Shown: positions 1-8,400, counted from the first letter of the stretch. The stretch is DNA of 12,182 nt from an uncultured Oscillospiraceae bacterium (GCA_900769835.1 CAAGIE010000142.1:1-12182); one strand, 5' to 3'. The notes: generated from the sequence alone by a model not told the origin. A program made the numbers and translations.

Positions 1-1
1 C

Positions 2-1213
2 TGCTCCGGCTCTGAGCATATTCCCGGTCGTTCTCAGTTGTTGCATTGCTGGCGCTCTCAGGGACATGGCGCGCAGAAAACACCTCAGGCACTGCAAAAC
101 TCCTGCAACTTAGCCTTTGCACATATCGCGCTTTCCTTAGGGGGAGAACGGTTTTACGAGTATGTGGAGAAATTCGGCATATTGGAAAAGACCGGAATCG
201 ACCTTGCGGGGGAAAGCAAAGGTGTGTTTTTCGACAAATCGGTAGTGGTGGATACGGACAAATGGGGGACGGCCTCCCTGACCTCCGGTTCCTTCGGTCA
301 GACCTTTAAACTGACCCCGTTACAGTTGGTTCGCGGGATCGCGGCAGTGGTAAACGGCGGCTACCTTTTGGAGCCTTATATCGTTTCCGAGGTGATCGAC
401 CAGGAGGGCAATACTGTCCTCAAGCAGGAGCCGACGGTTTTGCGTCAGGTGATCAGCAACGAAACCTCAAAGACTATGTGCCGGCTTCTGCAGTCCGTGG
501 TGGAAGAAGGAACGGCAAAGAACGCCTCGGTGGCAGGTTATCTGATCGGCGGAAAGACCGGCACCAGTGAAAAGATCGATGTGCTGGATGAAAACGGAAA
601 TAAGACGCTGGATAAGATCGTTTCCTTTGTGGGGGTTGCGCCGATGGATGATCCGGAGTATATTGTACTTGTGGCGCTGGATACTCCGTCCCGCACAACG
701 GGCTTGTATATTTCAGGCGGTGTGATGGCGGCACCCACAGTGGGTGGCGTTTTGGGAGATATCCTCCCTTATCTTGGGGTGGAGCGGAGTTACACCCAGG
801 AAGATGCCGCAGGCAGAACGGTGGTTCTGGAAGATCTGACCGGACTGACGAAAGCAGAGGCGGAGAAAAAACTCAAGGAATTGGGCATCGGTGTGGTGTT
901 CCGCGGTGAAGGCGAAACCGTTACTTCCCAGATCCCCGGTGCCGGACAGTCGGTGCCGGGAGATAGCGAGATCCTCCTTTATTTAGGACAAGAGCCTGCG
1001 GTGGAAATGGTAGAAGTACCTGATTTTTATGGTATGAACCGTCAGCAGGCAAGTGATGCGGCAGGGAAGTTAGGCCTGTATATCCTGGTGACGGGTAATC
1101 CTGATCCTTTACCTAATGTTATAGTCACCGCTCAGTCTTTACCAAAAGAGAAAAAAGTGCCGGTGGGTACCACCATCCGGCTGGAATTTACGGATACAAA
1201 AGTGGCGAATTGA
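2..1213 (+). CDS. ftsI: Class B penicillin-binding protein transpeptidase, FtsI/SpoVD type, with two PASTA domains (5' truncated by window edge)
   Basis: This septal or sporulation D,D-transpeptidase crosslinks peptidoglycan stem peptides outside the membrane. Only the C-terminal part is present. The reading frame is open from base 2 to the window edge, and its first residues (CSGSEHIPGRSQLLHCW) align with the region before the SxN motif in SpoVD/FtsI proteins, so the gene starts upstream of the window. The SxN motif is SCN at 101-109, in the usual QNSCN context. The KTG motif is KTGTS at about 554-568. The catalytic SxxK serine, membrane anchor and N-terminal domain lie outside. Two PASTA-like repeats follow, at about 821-990 and 1009-1204. 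B. subtilis SpoVD has one PASTA domain and PBP2B has two, so the division versus sporulation role cannot be settled here. murE begins 18 bases after the stop, so the two are probably co-transcribed. The family call is firm; the exact symbol is a choice between ftsI, pbpB and spoVD. Confidence 0.93.
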   Translation, partial: CSGSEHIPGRSQLLHCWRSQGHGAQKTPQALQNSCNLAFAHIALSLGGERFYEYVEKFGILEKTGIDLAGESKGVFFDKSVVVDTDKWGTASLTSGSFGQTFKLTPLQLVRGIAAVVNGGYLLEPYIVSEVIDQEGNTVLKQEPTVLRQVISNETSKTMCRLLQSVVEEGTAKNASVAGYLIGGKTGTSEKIDVLDENGNKTLDKIVSFVGVAPMDDPEYIVLVALDTPSRTTGLYISGGVMAAPTVGGVLGDILPYLGVERSYTQEDAAGRTVVLEDLTGLTKAEAEKKLKELGIGVVFRGEGETVTSQIPGAGQSVPGDSEILLYLGQEPAVEMVEVPDFYGMNRQQASDAAGKLGLYILVTGNPDPLPNVIVTAQSLPKEKKVPVGTTIRLEFTDTKVAN

Positions 1214-1231
1214 CCGCCAAAAGGAGCAATT

Positions 1232-2680
1232 ATGAAGCTGAAAGAGTTGTTGCAGGGCGTAGACGTCCTGAATATGCAGGCAGATCCGGAAATGGAGATC
1301 ACTGATGTGGTCTACGACTCCCGAAAGAAGGACGTGAAGCCCGGCAGTCTGTTTCTGGCAATTTCCGGTTTTACCTTTGACGGCAATGACTATATCCCCG
1401 CAATGCTGGAAAAAGGCGCGGTGGTAGCAGTCACGGAAAAGACTCCCAAGTGGGAGAATGTGCCTTATGTGCAGGTGGCCTCCGCCCGCCTGGCACTGGC
1501 GCAGATCGGTGCAAACTACTTTTCCCAGCCTGCAAGAGCGTTTCAGTTGATCGGTGTCACCGGTACAAACGGTAAGACCTCCGTAACGCTGCTTTTAAAG
1601 CACATTCTGGAAACCACTCTGGGCGCAAAGGTGGGCCTGATCGGCACCACCGGCAATCTGATCGGCGATACTTTGATCGAAACAGAGCGCACCACCCCTG
1701 AGAGCTTCGAGTTGCAGGCGTTGTTTGCGCAGATGCGGGATGCAGGTTGTACCCACGTGGTGATGGAGGTATCCTCCCATGCCATCGCGCTGGACCGTGT
1801 GGGTGGCATTACCTTTGATGTGGCCGCATTTACAAACCTGACAGAAGATCATTTGGATTTCCACAAGACGATGGAAAACTATTGTGACACCAAGGCAGAA
1901 CTGTTTGCCCGTTGCCGCAGGAGCGTGATCAATCGGGACGACGAGTGGTATGATCGCATTTCTGCCAAAGCGGCGCCTGACCACCTGACCACATCTGTGA
2001 CTCAGGCCGCAGGATTGCAGGCAAAAGACCTGGAACTGCTCTCCGATGGCATTGCCTTTACCGCAGTGTGTGGCGAAAAAGAAAGCAGAGTGGAACTGCC
2101 GATTCCCGGCAAATTCACCGTTTATAACGCCCTGACTGTGCTGGGCATCGGTGTGCAGTTAGGTCTGCCCCTTGCCGATTGTGCAAAGGCGCTGAAAACC
2201 GCCAAGGGTGTTAAGGGTAGAGTGGAAGTGGTTCCCACACCCGGAAAGCCCTACACCGTGCTGATCGATTATGCCCATACCCCCGACGGCCTTGAGAATG
2301 TTCTCTCTTCCGTAAAGGGTTTTTGCAAGGGACGCCTGATTGCGGTGTTTGGTTGTGGCGGCGATCGGGATCCTATCAAGCGCCCTATTATGGGACGGAT
2401 CGGTGTGGAAATTGCAGATCATTGCATCATTACCTCCGATAATCCCCGCACCGAAGAGCCTATGGCAATCATTTCCGACATTCTCAAAGGCGTTGCGCCG
2501 GAATATAAAAATTACGAAGTGATCGAAAATCGTATAAAAGCGATCCATCATGCTATGGACATTGCGGAAAACCGTGATATAATTGTACTTGCAGGAAAGG
2601 GTCACGAAACCTACCAGGAGATCAACGGTGTGAAGCACCACCTGGACGAACGGGAAGTCGTGGCAGATTATTTAAAGTAA
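1232..2680 (+). CDS. murE: UDP-MurNAc-L-Ala-D-Glu:meso-diaminopimelate ligase (MurE)
   Basis: This cytoplasmic Mur ligase uses ATP to add the third stem-peptide residue to UDP-MurNAc-L-Ala-D-Glu. The 482-residue length is normal. The N-terminal substrate domain carries VYDSRKKDVKPGSLF at about 27-41. The ATP-binding P-loop is VTGTNGKTS at 109-117. Lys221 in the DTKAELF segment matches the carbamylated active-site lysine of Mur ligases. SDNPRTEEP at 402-410 contains the DNPR tetrad that marks meso-diaminopimelate-adding enzymes; lysine-adding enzymes differ there. GKGHE follows near residue 457. The organism should therefore have DAP-type peptidoglycan. The ATG has AAAGGAG about six bases upstream. 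murF follows 13 bases after the stop and shows the paralogous N-terminal domain, as expected for adjacent Mur ligases. Confidence 0.97.
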   Translation: MKLKELLQGVDVLNMQADPEMEITDVVYDSRKKDVKPGSLFLAISGFTFDGNDYIPAMLEKGAVVAVTEKTPKWENVPYVQVASARLALAQIGANYFSQPARAFQLIGVTGTNGKTSVTLLLKHILETTLGAKVGLIGTTGNLIGDTLIETERTTPESFELQALFAQMRDAGCTHVVMEVSSHAIALDRVGGITFDVAAFTNLTEDHLDFHKTMENYCDTKAELFARCRRSVINRDDEWYDRISAKAAPDHLTTSVTQAAGLQAKDLELLSDGIAFTAVCGEKESRVELPIPGKFTVYNALTVLGIGVQLGLPLADCAKALKTAKGVKGRVEVVPTPGKPYTVLIDYAHTPDGLENVLSSVKGFCKGRLIAVFGCGGDRDPIKRPIMGRIGVEIADHCIITSDNPRTEEPMAIISDILKGVAPEYKNYEVIENRIKAIHHAMDIAENRDIIVLAGKGHETYQEINGVKHHLDEREVVADYLK

Positions 2681-2693
2681 ACGAGGAATCACT

Positions 2694-4046
2694 ATGGGAA
2701 GAATTACCCTGGAGCAGGCGGCACTTTGGTGCGGCGGCAGGATCGATGCAAAATATAAAGATGTGACCTTTTTGGGCGCAAATAACGATACCCGCAAACT
2801 GGAAAAAGATCAGTTGTTTCTGGCGCTGAAAGGCGCAAGAGACGGTCACGACTTTATCCCCGCGGCGCTGGAAAAGGGCGCAGCGGCAGTGCTTTGCGAG
2901 CATTGTGACGGCGATTATCCCGCTATTGTTGTGCCGGATGTCCGAATTGCGCTGGGTCAGATCGCCGCGGCAGAGCGCCAGCGGATCGGTATGAAAGTGG
3001 TTGGCGTCACCGGCTCTGTGGGCAAATCCACCACCAAGGAAATGATCGCTTGCGTGCTGGAGGGCTCTTTCCGTGTGGAAAAGACTCCCGTGAACCACAA
3101 TAACGACATCGGTATGCCTATGGCGATCCTGGCAATGCCGGAGGATACTCAGGTGGCGGTGCTGGAGATGGGCATGAACCATTTCGGCGAAATCGCCTAC
3201 CTTTCCAACATCGCAAAGCCCCAGATCGGTGTGATCATCAATGTGGGCACGATGCATATTGAGCATCTTGGCTCCCGGGAGGGCATCCTGAAAGCGAAGA
3301 TGGAAATTTTAGAGGGTATGGATGAGAATGGTCGCCTGTTCCTGAACGGCGATAATGATCTTTTGTATACCCAGCGCAACCATCCCTGCGCCCCCGCATT
3401 CTTTGGCGCGGAATGTACCGATTGCTCTGTGTACGGCTATGATATCCGCCAGAGCGAGGGTAACATCAAGTTCCGGGTCAAGACCGCTATGGAGTCCTTC
3501 TCCGTAAGTCTGGGTCTGGAGGGTGAGCATTTTGTAGGTGATGCTCTGGCCGCAGTATGTGTCGGTCTGGAGCTGGGTGTGGATCCCTTTGAGATCCGTG
3601 AGCGACTGTTCTTCTTCCGGAATATGGAGGGTCGTCAGGAGATCTTCAAGGCAGGCCAGTACACCATTATTAAGGACTGCTATAACGCAGGTCCCGAGTC
3701 CATGGCCGCATCCTTGCGGGTGTTGGGAAATCGCAAGGCTCGCCGCATTGCGGTGCTGGGCGAAATGCTGGAGTTGGGCGAGCAGACAAAGGATGCCCAT
3801 TATCAGGTGGGCGCTTGTGCTGCAGAAAATGCAGATATCCTGCTTTGTTATGGCCCCAGCAGTGACGAAATGGTGAGCGGCGCCAAGGACAAGGGTATGG
3901 CGCAGGCTTTCTCGTATGACGATAAAAATACAATGGCAAAGGCACTGAAGTCTTTGGCACTTCCCGGGGATGTGATTCTCTTCAAGGGTAGCCGGGGCGT
4001 GCGGATGGAGCAGGTGCTGGAAGCCTTTCTGATGGAAGAGAAATAG
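2694..4046 (+). CDS. murF: UDP-MurNAc-tripeptide:D-alanyl-D-alanine ligase (MurF)
   Basis: MurF adds D-Ala-D-Ala to UDP-MurNAc-tripeptide, the last cytoplasmic step of the pentapeptide precursor. The 450-residue length is typical. The N-terminal domain has NNDTRKLEKDQLFLALKG at about 30-47, followed by HDFIPAALEKGA. The P-loop is GVTGSVGKSTTKE at 104-116, then TPVNHNNDIGMP at 131-142, and EMGMNHFGEI at 158-167, all standard MurF motifs. The central-to-C-terminal junction contains MEGRQEI and DCYNAGPESM near 311-338, where the family usually has YNANP or YNASP. The ATG is preceded by a modest GAGG site in the 13-base gap after murE. B. subtilis keeps murF elsewhere in the genome, so its place here recalls the E. 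coli order. No murD or ddl lies next to it. Confidence 0.97.
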   Translation: MGRITLEQAALWCGGRIDAKYKDVTFLGANNDTRKLEKDQLFLALKGARDGHDFIPAALEKGAAAVLCEHCDGDYPAIVVPDVRIALGQIAAAERQRIGMKVVGVTGSVGKSTTKEMIACVLEGSFRVEKTPVNHNNDIGMPMAILAMPEDTQVAVLEMGMNHFGEIAYLSNIAKPQIGVIINVGTMHIEHLGSREGILKAKMEILEGMDENGRLFLNGDNDLLYTQRNHPCAPAFFGAECTDCSVYGYDIRQSEGNIKFRVKTAMESFSVSLGLEGEHFVGDALAAVCVGLELGVDPFEIRERLFFFRNMEGRQEIFKAGQYTIIKDCYNAGPESMAASLRVLGNRKARRIAVLGEMLELGEQTKDAHYQVGACAAENADILLCYGPSSDEMVSGAKDKGMAQAFSYDDKNTMAKALKSLALPGDVILFKGSRGVRMEQVLEAFLMEEK

Positions 4047-4066
4047 AGGAGTTTGGAGGAGCGCTT

Positions 4067-5044
4067 ATGTTAAGACATATCATCACCGTGGGTGCATCTG
4101 CGGTGCTTTCCGGTGTGCTGGGTTATTTTCTGCTGCCGGTGCTGCGGGCACTGAAAGCGGGTCAGTCTATTCGGGAGTTGGGTCCTACCTGGCATAACAA
4201 AAAGGCCGGCACCCCTATGATGGGCGGACTGATGTTTATAGGCGCGGCGATTATCTGGATGCTGATCTGCCTGTCCGGTATGAAGGACTATACCGCCTTC
4301 TATGTGCTGGGACTGGCTCTGTGCTTCGGCTTTATCGGTTTTCTGGATGATTTCACCAAGATCAAGTTTAAACGCAATCTGGGTCTGACATCCCTCCAAA
4401 AGGCGCTGTTGCAGATGGCGGTTTCTGCGTTGTATCTGTACATTCTGTATCGGACAAATAACCTCTCCAATCGGCTCTACATTCCTTTCGTAGGCTGGAC
4501 GGGTGAGATCCACATTATTGCGTACATCTTTATTGCTATGTTCATAATGGTCGGCGGTGTCAACGCGGTGAACCTGACCGACGGCGTAGACGGCCTGTGC
4601 GGCACGGTTACGATCCCCGTAATGGCATTTTTTGCCATCGTGGGCTATACCCACGGCAAGCAGGATCTGGCATTGCTGCCTGCTTGTCTGGTTGGCGCAT
4701 TGGCCGCATACCTGATCTATAACTGGCATCCCGCAAAGGTCTTTATGGGCGATACCGGCTCTCTGTTCCTGGGTGGCGCAGTGTGCGGCATGGCATTTGC
4801 TCTGGATATGCCTTTCGTTCTGGTGCTGGTGGGCATCGTTTATCTTGTGGAAACCCTGTCTGTGATTATGCAGGTTGGTTACTTCAAGTTGACCCACGGC
4901 AAGAGAATTTTCAAGATGACTCCTATCCACCACCATTTTGAGATGTGTGGCTGGAAGGAAGTAAAGATCGTGCTGGTATTTACTTTTGTCTGCGCACTGA
5001 TGTGCGTGGTTGCCTGGTTTGGCCTGGCCGGATTTGCTGCATAA
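4067..5044 (+). CDS. mraY: Phospho-N-acetylmuramoyl-pentapeptide transferase (MraY)
   Basis: This polytopic membrane enzyme transfers phospho-MurNAc-pentapeptide from UDP to undecaprenyl phosphate, forming lipid I. It has 325 residues, normal for Gram-positive MraY, with about ten hydrophobic segments visible. Signature motifs are HNKKAGTPMMGG at 43-54 (usually GTPTMGG), GFLDDFTKIKF at 91-101 with the active-site Asp pair 94-95, NAVNLTDGVDGL at 166-177, KVFMGDTGS at 224-232, and the HHH triad at 288-290 in TPIHHHFE. A GGAGGA ribosome site lies six bases before the ATG. ftsW begins 15 bases after the stop, leaving no room for murD, which sits between mraY and ftsW/spoVE in both E. coli and B. 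subtilis. Confidence 0.97.
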   Translation: MLRHIITVGASAVLSGVLGYFLLPVLRALKAGQSIRELGPTWHNKKAGTPMMGGLMFIGAAIIWMLICLSGMKDYTAFYVLGLALCFGFIGFLDDFTKIKFKRNLGLTSLQKALLQMAVSALYLYILYRTNNLSNRLYIPFVGWTGEIHIIAYIFIAMFIMVGGVNAVNLTDGVDGLCGTVTIPVMAFFAIVGYTHGKQDLALLPACLVGALAAYLIYNWHPAKVFMGDTGSLFLGGAVCGMAFALDMPFVLVLVGIVYLVETLSVIMQVGYFKLTHGKRIFKMTPIHHHFEMCGWKEVKIVLVFTFVCALMCVVAWFGLAGFAA

Positions 5045-5059
5045 GAAAGGACTTTTTGT

Positions 5060-6232
5060 ATGGCGGTACAGCGTAGACTGTCTGCCAAAGAGAACCGCCG
5101 TTCGGTGTTACTGCCAACGGGTGACAAGCCGGATATTCCTTTTTTGATCTTATTGCTTGCGTTGCTTTCTGTGGGGCTGACGATGCTCTACTCCGCAAGT
5201 TTTGCCCAAAGCCTATATGACACGGGCTACACCGTGTCCGGGCGCTACCTGCAAAAACAGGCGGTGTGCGCGGTTATCGGGTTGATGGCAATGTATGTAC
5301 TTAGCCGTGTGCCGCCAACGTGGTGGTATAAGATGGCCTGGCCCATTTATGGGGTGGCGATCGTATTGCTTTTGTCTGTGCTGGTATTCGGTCAGTCGGT
5401 CAACGGCGCCAAGCGCTGGATCAATATTGGCGGTCTGCAATTTCAGCCCTCTGAGATGGCAAAATTTGCCATGATCGTACTGTTTGCACGTCTGACCACA
5501 GATTTTGGCGAATCTTCCCAAACCTTTCGCTATGGCGTTCTGGGCTTTGGGGCGGTGCTTTTGGGGATATTGGTGCCTCTTGCGCTGGAAAAGCATCTGT
5601 CTGCCATTATGTTGATGGGTCTGGTTGCCGTTGTGATGATGTTCGTCGCAGGCACACATCCAAAGTGGCTTTTGGCGGGCGCCGGTGCGGCAGTGTTGTT
5701 CGTAGCGGTGTATGTGAGTATTATGGGGTATGCAGGGGATCGGGTGACTGCCTGGTTGCATCCCGAAGAAGACCCCCGTGATACCGGATACCAGATCCTG
5801 CAATCGCTCTATGCCATTGGCTCGGGCGGGTTGTTCGGTCTTGGATTTGGGAAGAGCAGACAGAAATATCTGTATCTTCCGTTTCAGTATAACGACTATA
5901 TTTTTGCAATTATCTGCGAGGAATTGGGCTTTGTGGGCGCGTTGCTGATCGTAGCGTTGTTTGCCTGCCTGATCCTGCGCGGTTATTGGATCGCACTGCG
6001 TGCGCCGGATCGCTTCTCCACCGTCCTGGCGGCAGGATTGATCACGCTGATCGCAGTGCAGACAGTATTAAATCTGGGCGTGGTAACGAACCTGTTGCCC
6101 TCCACCGGTGTAGCGCTGCCGTTTTTCTCCTACGGGGGTACGGCATTGGCGGTAAACCTGGGGGAGATGGGGGTGTTGCTGGGGATTTCCCGATATCGGA
6201 AATCACCATCGCCTCAGGAGGATGTAGTATGA
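5060..6232 (+). CDS. ftsW: SEDS-family peptidoglycan glycosyltransferase FtsW (or SpoVE)
   Basis: This is a lipid II polymerase of the SEDS family, a multi-pass membrane protein that pairs with a class B PBP, here probably the one encoded at the start of the window. The 390 residues include a short basic cytoplasmic N-terminus and about ten membrane segments. SEDS motifs are SVNGAKRWINIGGLQFQPSE at 113-132, DPRDTGYQILQSLYAIGSGG at 238-257, YNDYIFAIICEELG at 277-290 and LPSTGVALPFFSYGGTA at 346-362. Asp279 in NDYIF corresponds to the essential Asp of the (T/N)DFIF motif; Phe is replaced by Tyr and the usual IGEE by ICEE. The position between mraY and murG favours FtsW/SpoVE over RodA. AAGAAAGG provides the ribosome site. 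The stop codon overlaps the murG start by ATGA, suggesting translational coupling. Confidence 0.95.
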   Translation: MAVQRRLSAKENRRSVLLPTGDKPDIPFLILLLALLSVGLTMLYSASFAQSLYDTGYTVSGRYLQKQAVCAVIGLMAMYVLSRVPPTWWYKMAWPIYGVAIVLLLSVLVFGQSVNGAKRWINIGGLQFQPSEMAKFAMIVLFARLTTDFGESSQTFRYGVLGFGAVLLGILVPLALEKHLSAIMLMGLVAVVMMFVAGTHPKWLLAGAGAAVLFVAVYVSIMGYAGDRVTAWLHPEEDPRDTGYQILQSLYAIGSGGLFGLGFGKSRQKYLYLPFQYNDYIFAIICEELGFVGALLIVALFACLILRGYWIALRAPDRFSTVLAAGLITLIAVQTVLNLGVVTNLLPSTGVALPFFSYGGTALAVNLGEMGVLLGISRYRKSPSPQEDVV

Positions 6233-7353
6233 ATGTGATTTTTACCTGCGGCGGTACCGGTGGTCATATCAACCCCGCCATTGCCGTGGCGAATATATGG
6301 AAAGAACGCCACCCCGACAGCAAAATTCTGTTCATCGGCGGCTATGGAAATATGGAAGAGGAACTGGTGCCGAAAGCCGGTTATGATCTGAAAGTATTTC
6401 CCGCCTACGGTCTGGAACGGGGCAAGAACTGGGCGGCGCTGAAAATGAATGTAAAAGCGGTGCGCAGTACCTTGTACGCGATCCGTCAATGCAAAAAACT
6501 GTACCGGGAGTTTAAACCCGATGTGATCGTGGGTACCGGCGGCTATGCAAGTTTTCCTGCTCTCATGGCAGGCGCACAGATGGGCATTCCCACTTGCGTA
6601 CACGAAGCTAACGCTATGCCCGGCCTGACCACCCGAATGATCGCAGACAAGGTGGATAAGGTTCTGGTGTGCTTCCCGGAAAGTGCCAAGCACTACCGCC
6701 ATCCCGAAAAGGTGGAAGTGGTGGGTATGCCGGTGCGCCGTGAGTTTATCTTCACGAAAAAGGAAGATGCCCGCAAGGCGCTGGAACTGGATGACCGCCC
6801 GGTGATCGTTTCTACCTATGGCTCTCAGGGCGCAAGGGTAATGAACGAAATCACCGCAAAGTTGTTCCGCTTGGAGCAGGAAGCGGGCTTCCCGTATCAG
6901 CACATCCATGCAGTAGGTAGTTACGGCTGGAGTTGGCTGCCGGACTATGTCCGTGAGCAGGGAGTAGATCCCGATGATCACGGCTCAATTATGATGAAGG
7001 AATATATTTACAATATGCCCGAGGTGATGGCGGCCGCAGATGTGGTGATCAGCCGCGCCGGTGCAGGCAGTTGCAATGAGATCGCGGCGTCCGGTACGCC
7101 CTGCATTCTGGTGCCGTCTCCCAACGTGACGGATAACCACCAGGAAAAGAATGCCCGGGCCTTGGCAGAAACCGGCGGCGCAGTGTTGGTGCTGGAAAAG
7201 GATTGCACCCCCGAACTGCTGATGGAAAAAATAGGGGAGATCCTCTCCGACAAGGAACATTACAGCTATATGACAAAGGCGCTGCAGAATATGGTGATCC
7301 CGGATTGTGCAGACCGTCTTTGTGATACGATGGAAGCCCTTATCGGCAAATAA
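6229..7353 (+). CDS. murG: UDP-GlcNAc:lipid I N-acetylglucosaminyltransferase (MurG)
   Basis: MurG is a GT-B fold (GT28) glycosyltransferase at the inner membrane face that adds GlcNAc to lipid I, making lipid II. I chose the ATG at 6229, which overlaps the ftsW stop as ATGA and has CAGGAGG about seven bases upstream. A longer in-frame opening inside ftsW was discarded because homology starts exactly at this Met. The 374 residues carry the first glycine loop FTCGGTGGH at 5-13, GTGGYASFPA at 102-111, HEANAMPG at 125-132, a third glycine-loop region YGSQGAR at 197-203 where GGSQGAR or GGSLGA is usual, and the donor-site block SRAGAGSCNEI at 275-285 with DNHQEKNA at 302-309. The Tyr in the third loop is the main departure from textbook MurG. 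ftsQ follows 11 bases later. Confidence 0.96.
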   Translation: MNVIFTCGGTGGHINPAIAVANIWKERHPDSKILFIGGYGNMEEELVPKAGYDLKVFPAYGLERGKNWAALKMNVKAVRSTLYAIRQCKKLYREFKPDVIVGTGGYASFPALMAGAQMGIPTCVHEANAMPGLTTRMIADKVDKVLVCFPESAKHYRHPEKVEVVGMPVRREFIFTKKEDARKALELDDRPVIVSTYGSQGARVMNEITAKLFRLEQEAGFPYQHIHAVGSYGWSWLPDYVREQGVDPDDHGSIMMKEYIYNMPEVMAAADVVISRAGAGSCNEIAASGTPCILVPSPNVTDNHQEKNARALAETGGAVLVLEKDCTPELLMEKIGEILSDKEHYSYMTKALQNMVIPDCADRLCDTMEALIGK

Positions 7354-7364
7354 GGAGATAAAGT

Positions 7365-8234
7365 ATGACGACCAAAGAGAAAACCCGGGAAAGCACCCGA
7401 AAGCGTTCGGATGTGGTATATACCCAGCCGAAGCCTTTTCAGCGGAGACGTATTATATTGAATATCATCACCGTTGTGGCAGTGGTAGTGGCTCTGGTGC
7501 TGGGTATGGCTATTTTCTTCAAGGTAGACGAGAAGAATGCAAAGATCTCCGGTGTGGAAAAGTATAGCGCCTGGGAGGTTTGGCAGGCATCCGGTATTCA
7601 GGATGGCGACAATTTGCTGACTTTGAATAAGGCGAAGATCGCCGCCCGCATTATGTCGGAGCTGCCATACGTGGCCAATGTGCGGATCAGCATTACATTG
7701 CCTGATACAGTGAATATCCGGGTGGAGGAATTGACGGAGTCCTATGCCGTCCAGGCCGCAGATAGCAGCTGGTGGCTGATCGCTTCCGACGCAAAGGTTC
7801 TGGAGAAGATCACCGAAGCCAATGCCGCCAACTATGCAAAGCTGGTGGGTGTGCAGATCACAGATCCGAAACCCGGTAAGACTGCCGTTGCTTTTGAGCC
7901 GGAGCCGGAGGTGGGCCCTGATGGCGAAACCATCCCCGTAACGGTCTATGGCAGTGAGAAGCTTCAGGCCGCAACAGCGGTACTCCAGGAACTGGAACGC
8001 AACGGTGTGCTGGACGTGATCAAGCTGGTGGATGTGACCGATATCTATGCGATCCAACTGTGGCGGGGTGACCGCTTCCGTGTTGACTTGGGCGATACCA
8101 CCCGCCTGGATGAAAAGATCCTGGCATTAAAGGCCTATGTGGAGCAAAACGGCAAGGATAGCGAGATGATCGTGGATGTCAGTTTGACCCAGTCTGACGA
8201 CGGATATTATTATGAAACCTGGCCTGAGGAATAA
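7365..8234 (+). CDS. ftsQ: Cell division protein FtsQ/DivIB
   Basis: This bitopic divisome scaffold protein normally forms a complex with FtsL and FtsB/DivIC and helps regulate septal PBP-FtsW activity. The 289 residues comprise a basic cytoplasmic tail (1-29, rich in Lys and Arg), one transmembrane helix at about 30-52 (IILNIITVVAVVVALVLGMA), and an extracytoplasmic POTRA-like domain at about 56-124. Family features are WEVWQASGIQDGDNLLTLN, LPYVANVRISITLPDTVNIRVEE, and SSWWLIASDAKVL, matching the FtsQ pattern of a POTRA domain followed by a Trp and 'G/A-KVL' beta segment. The second half is poorly conserved, as is usual. AAGGAG lies seven bases before the ATG. This is the last gene of the upstream unit; no clear terminator follows, so some transcripts may read through into ftsZ. 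Both names, ftsQ and divIB, are used for the family. Confidence 0.9.
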   Translation: MTTKEKTRESTRKRSDVVYTQPKPFQRRRIILNIITVVAVVVALVLGMAIFFKVDEKNAKISGVEKYSAWEVWQASGIQDGDNLLTLNKAKIAARIMSELPYVANVRISITLPDTVNIRVEELTESYAVQAADSSWWLIASDAKVLEKITEANAANYAKLVGVQITDPKPGKTAVAFEPEPEVGPDGETIPVTVYGSEKLQAATAVLQELERNGVLDVIKLVDVTDIYAIQLWRGDRFRVDLGDTTRLDEKILALKAYVEQNGKDSEMIVDVSLTQSDDGYYYETWPEE

Positions 8235-8302
8235 AAAAGGTACTTTCCGGAAAAATAATAAGAAAAATTTATAAATTCTTTGACAAAAAATGAGATTTTC
8301 TA

Positions 8303-8331
8303 TTGACCGAATAAGATTTTTGGGATAGAAT
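8303..8331 (+). promoter_or_regulatory. Predicted SigA-type promoter for ftsZ
   Basis: TTGACC at 8303-8308 and TAGAAT at 8326-8331 are separated by 17 bases, close to the TTGACA/TATAAT consensus. The surrounding 8235-8345 stretch is strikingly AT-rich compared with the neighbouring genes, with A- and T-runs upstream that could act as an UP-like element. Transcription would start around 8338, giving a leader of about 70 bases before the ftsZ start. This would give ftsZ its own expression besides any read-through from ftsQ. Confidence 0.72.
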
Positions 8332-8353
8332 ATAGAGGTAGTATTGTAATTTG

Positions 8354-8391
8354 TGTCTGTATGCCCGCAGGCTGGCAGACAAAAGCATACA
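8354..8391 (+). promoter_or_regulatory. ftsZ leader with two mutually exclusive hairpins upstream of the ribosome binding site
   Basis: Stem A pairs TGTCTG (8354-8359) with CAGACA (8376-8381) and can be extended by an inner GCC (8363-8365)/GGC (8370-8372) stem across a 3x3 internal loop. Stem B pairs TGTATGC (8358-8364) with GCATACA (8385-8391). The left arms overlap at 8358-8359, so both cannot form completely; trimmed by two pairs, the order of arms is that of an H-type pseudoknot. Stem B ends one base before the AGGAGGAA site at 8393-8400. A regulatory role is inferred from this arrangement only; it does not match a riboswitch class that I recognise. Confidence 0.4.
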
Positions 8392-8392
8392 T

Positions 8393-8400
8393 AGGAGGAA
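8393..8400 (+). promoter_or_regulatory. Strong ribosome binding site of ftsZ
   Basis: AGGAGGAA is close to a perfect complement of the 16S rRNA 3' end and lies 6-8 bases before the ATG at 8407. It fixes the ftsZ start and fits with high expression, together with the strong codon bias of that gene. Confidence 0.85.

Noticed and set aside
1..37. Gene fragment beginning at the TTG at 38 as a complete small PBP-like protein
   Set aside because: The frame is open to the window edge and the upstream residues match PBP family sequence; the SxxK catalytic region is missing, so this is a truncated gene, not a start.
5986..6228. Upstream in-frame extension of murG inside ftsW
   Set aside because: It overlaps the well-conserved C-terminal SEDS region of ftsW in another frame; MurG homology starts at the Met at 6229, which has a CAGGAGG site.
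8244..8253. Palindrome TTTCCGGAAA after ftsQ as a terminator or operator
   Set aside because: It has no loop and no following T-tract, so it cannot be called a terminator; it is too short to call an operator without comparative data.
8280..8285. Perfect TTGACA as a second ftsZ -35 element
   Set aside because: At 15-19 bases downstream there is no acceptable -10 hexamer; the best candidate (TATTGA at 8301) is poor. TTGACC/TAGAAT at 8303-8331 is clearly better.
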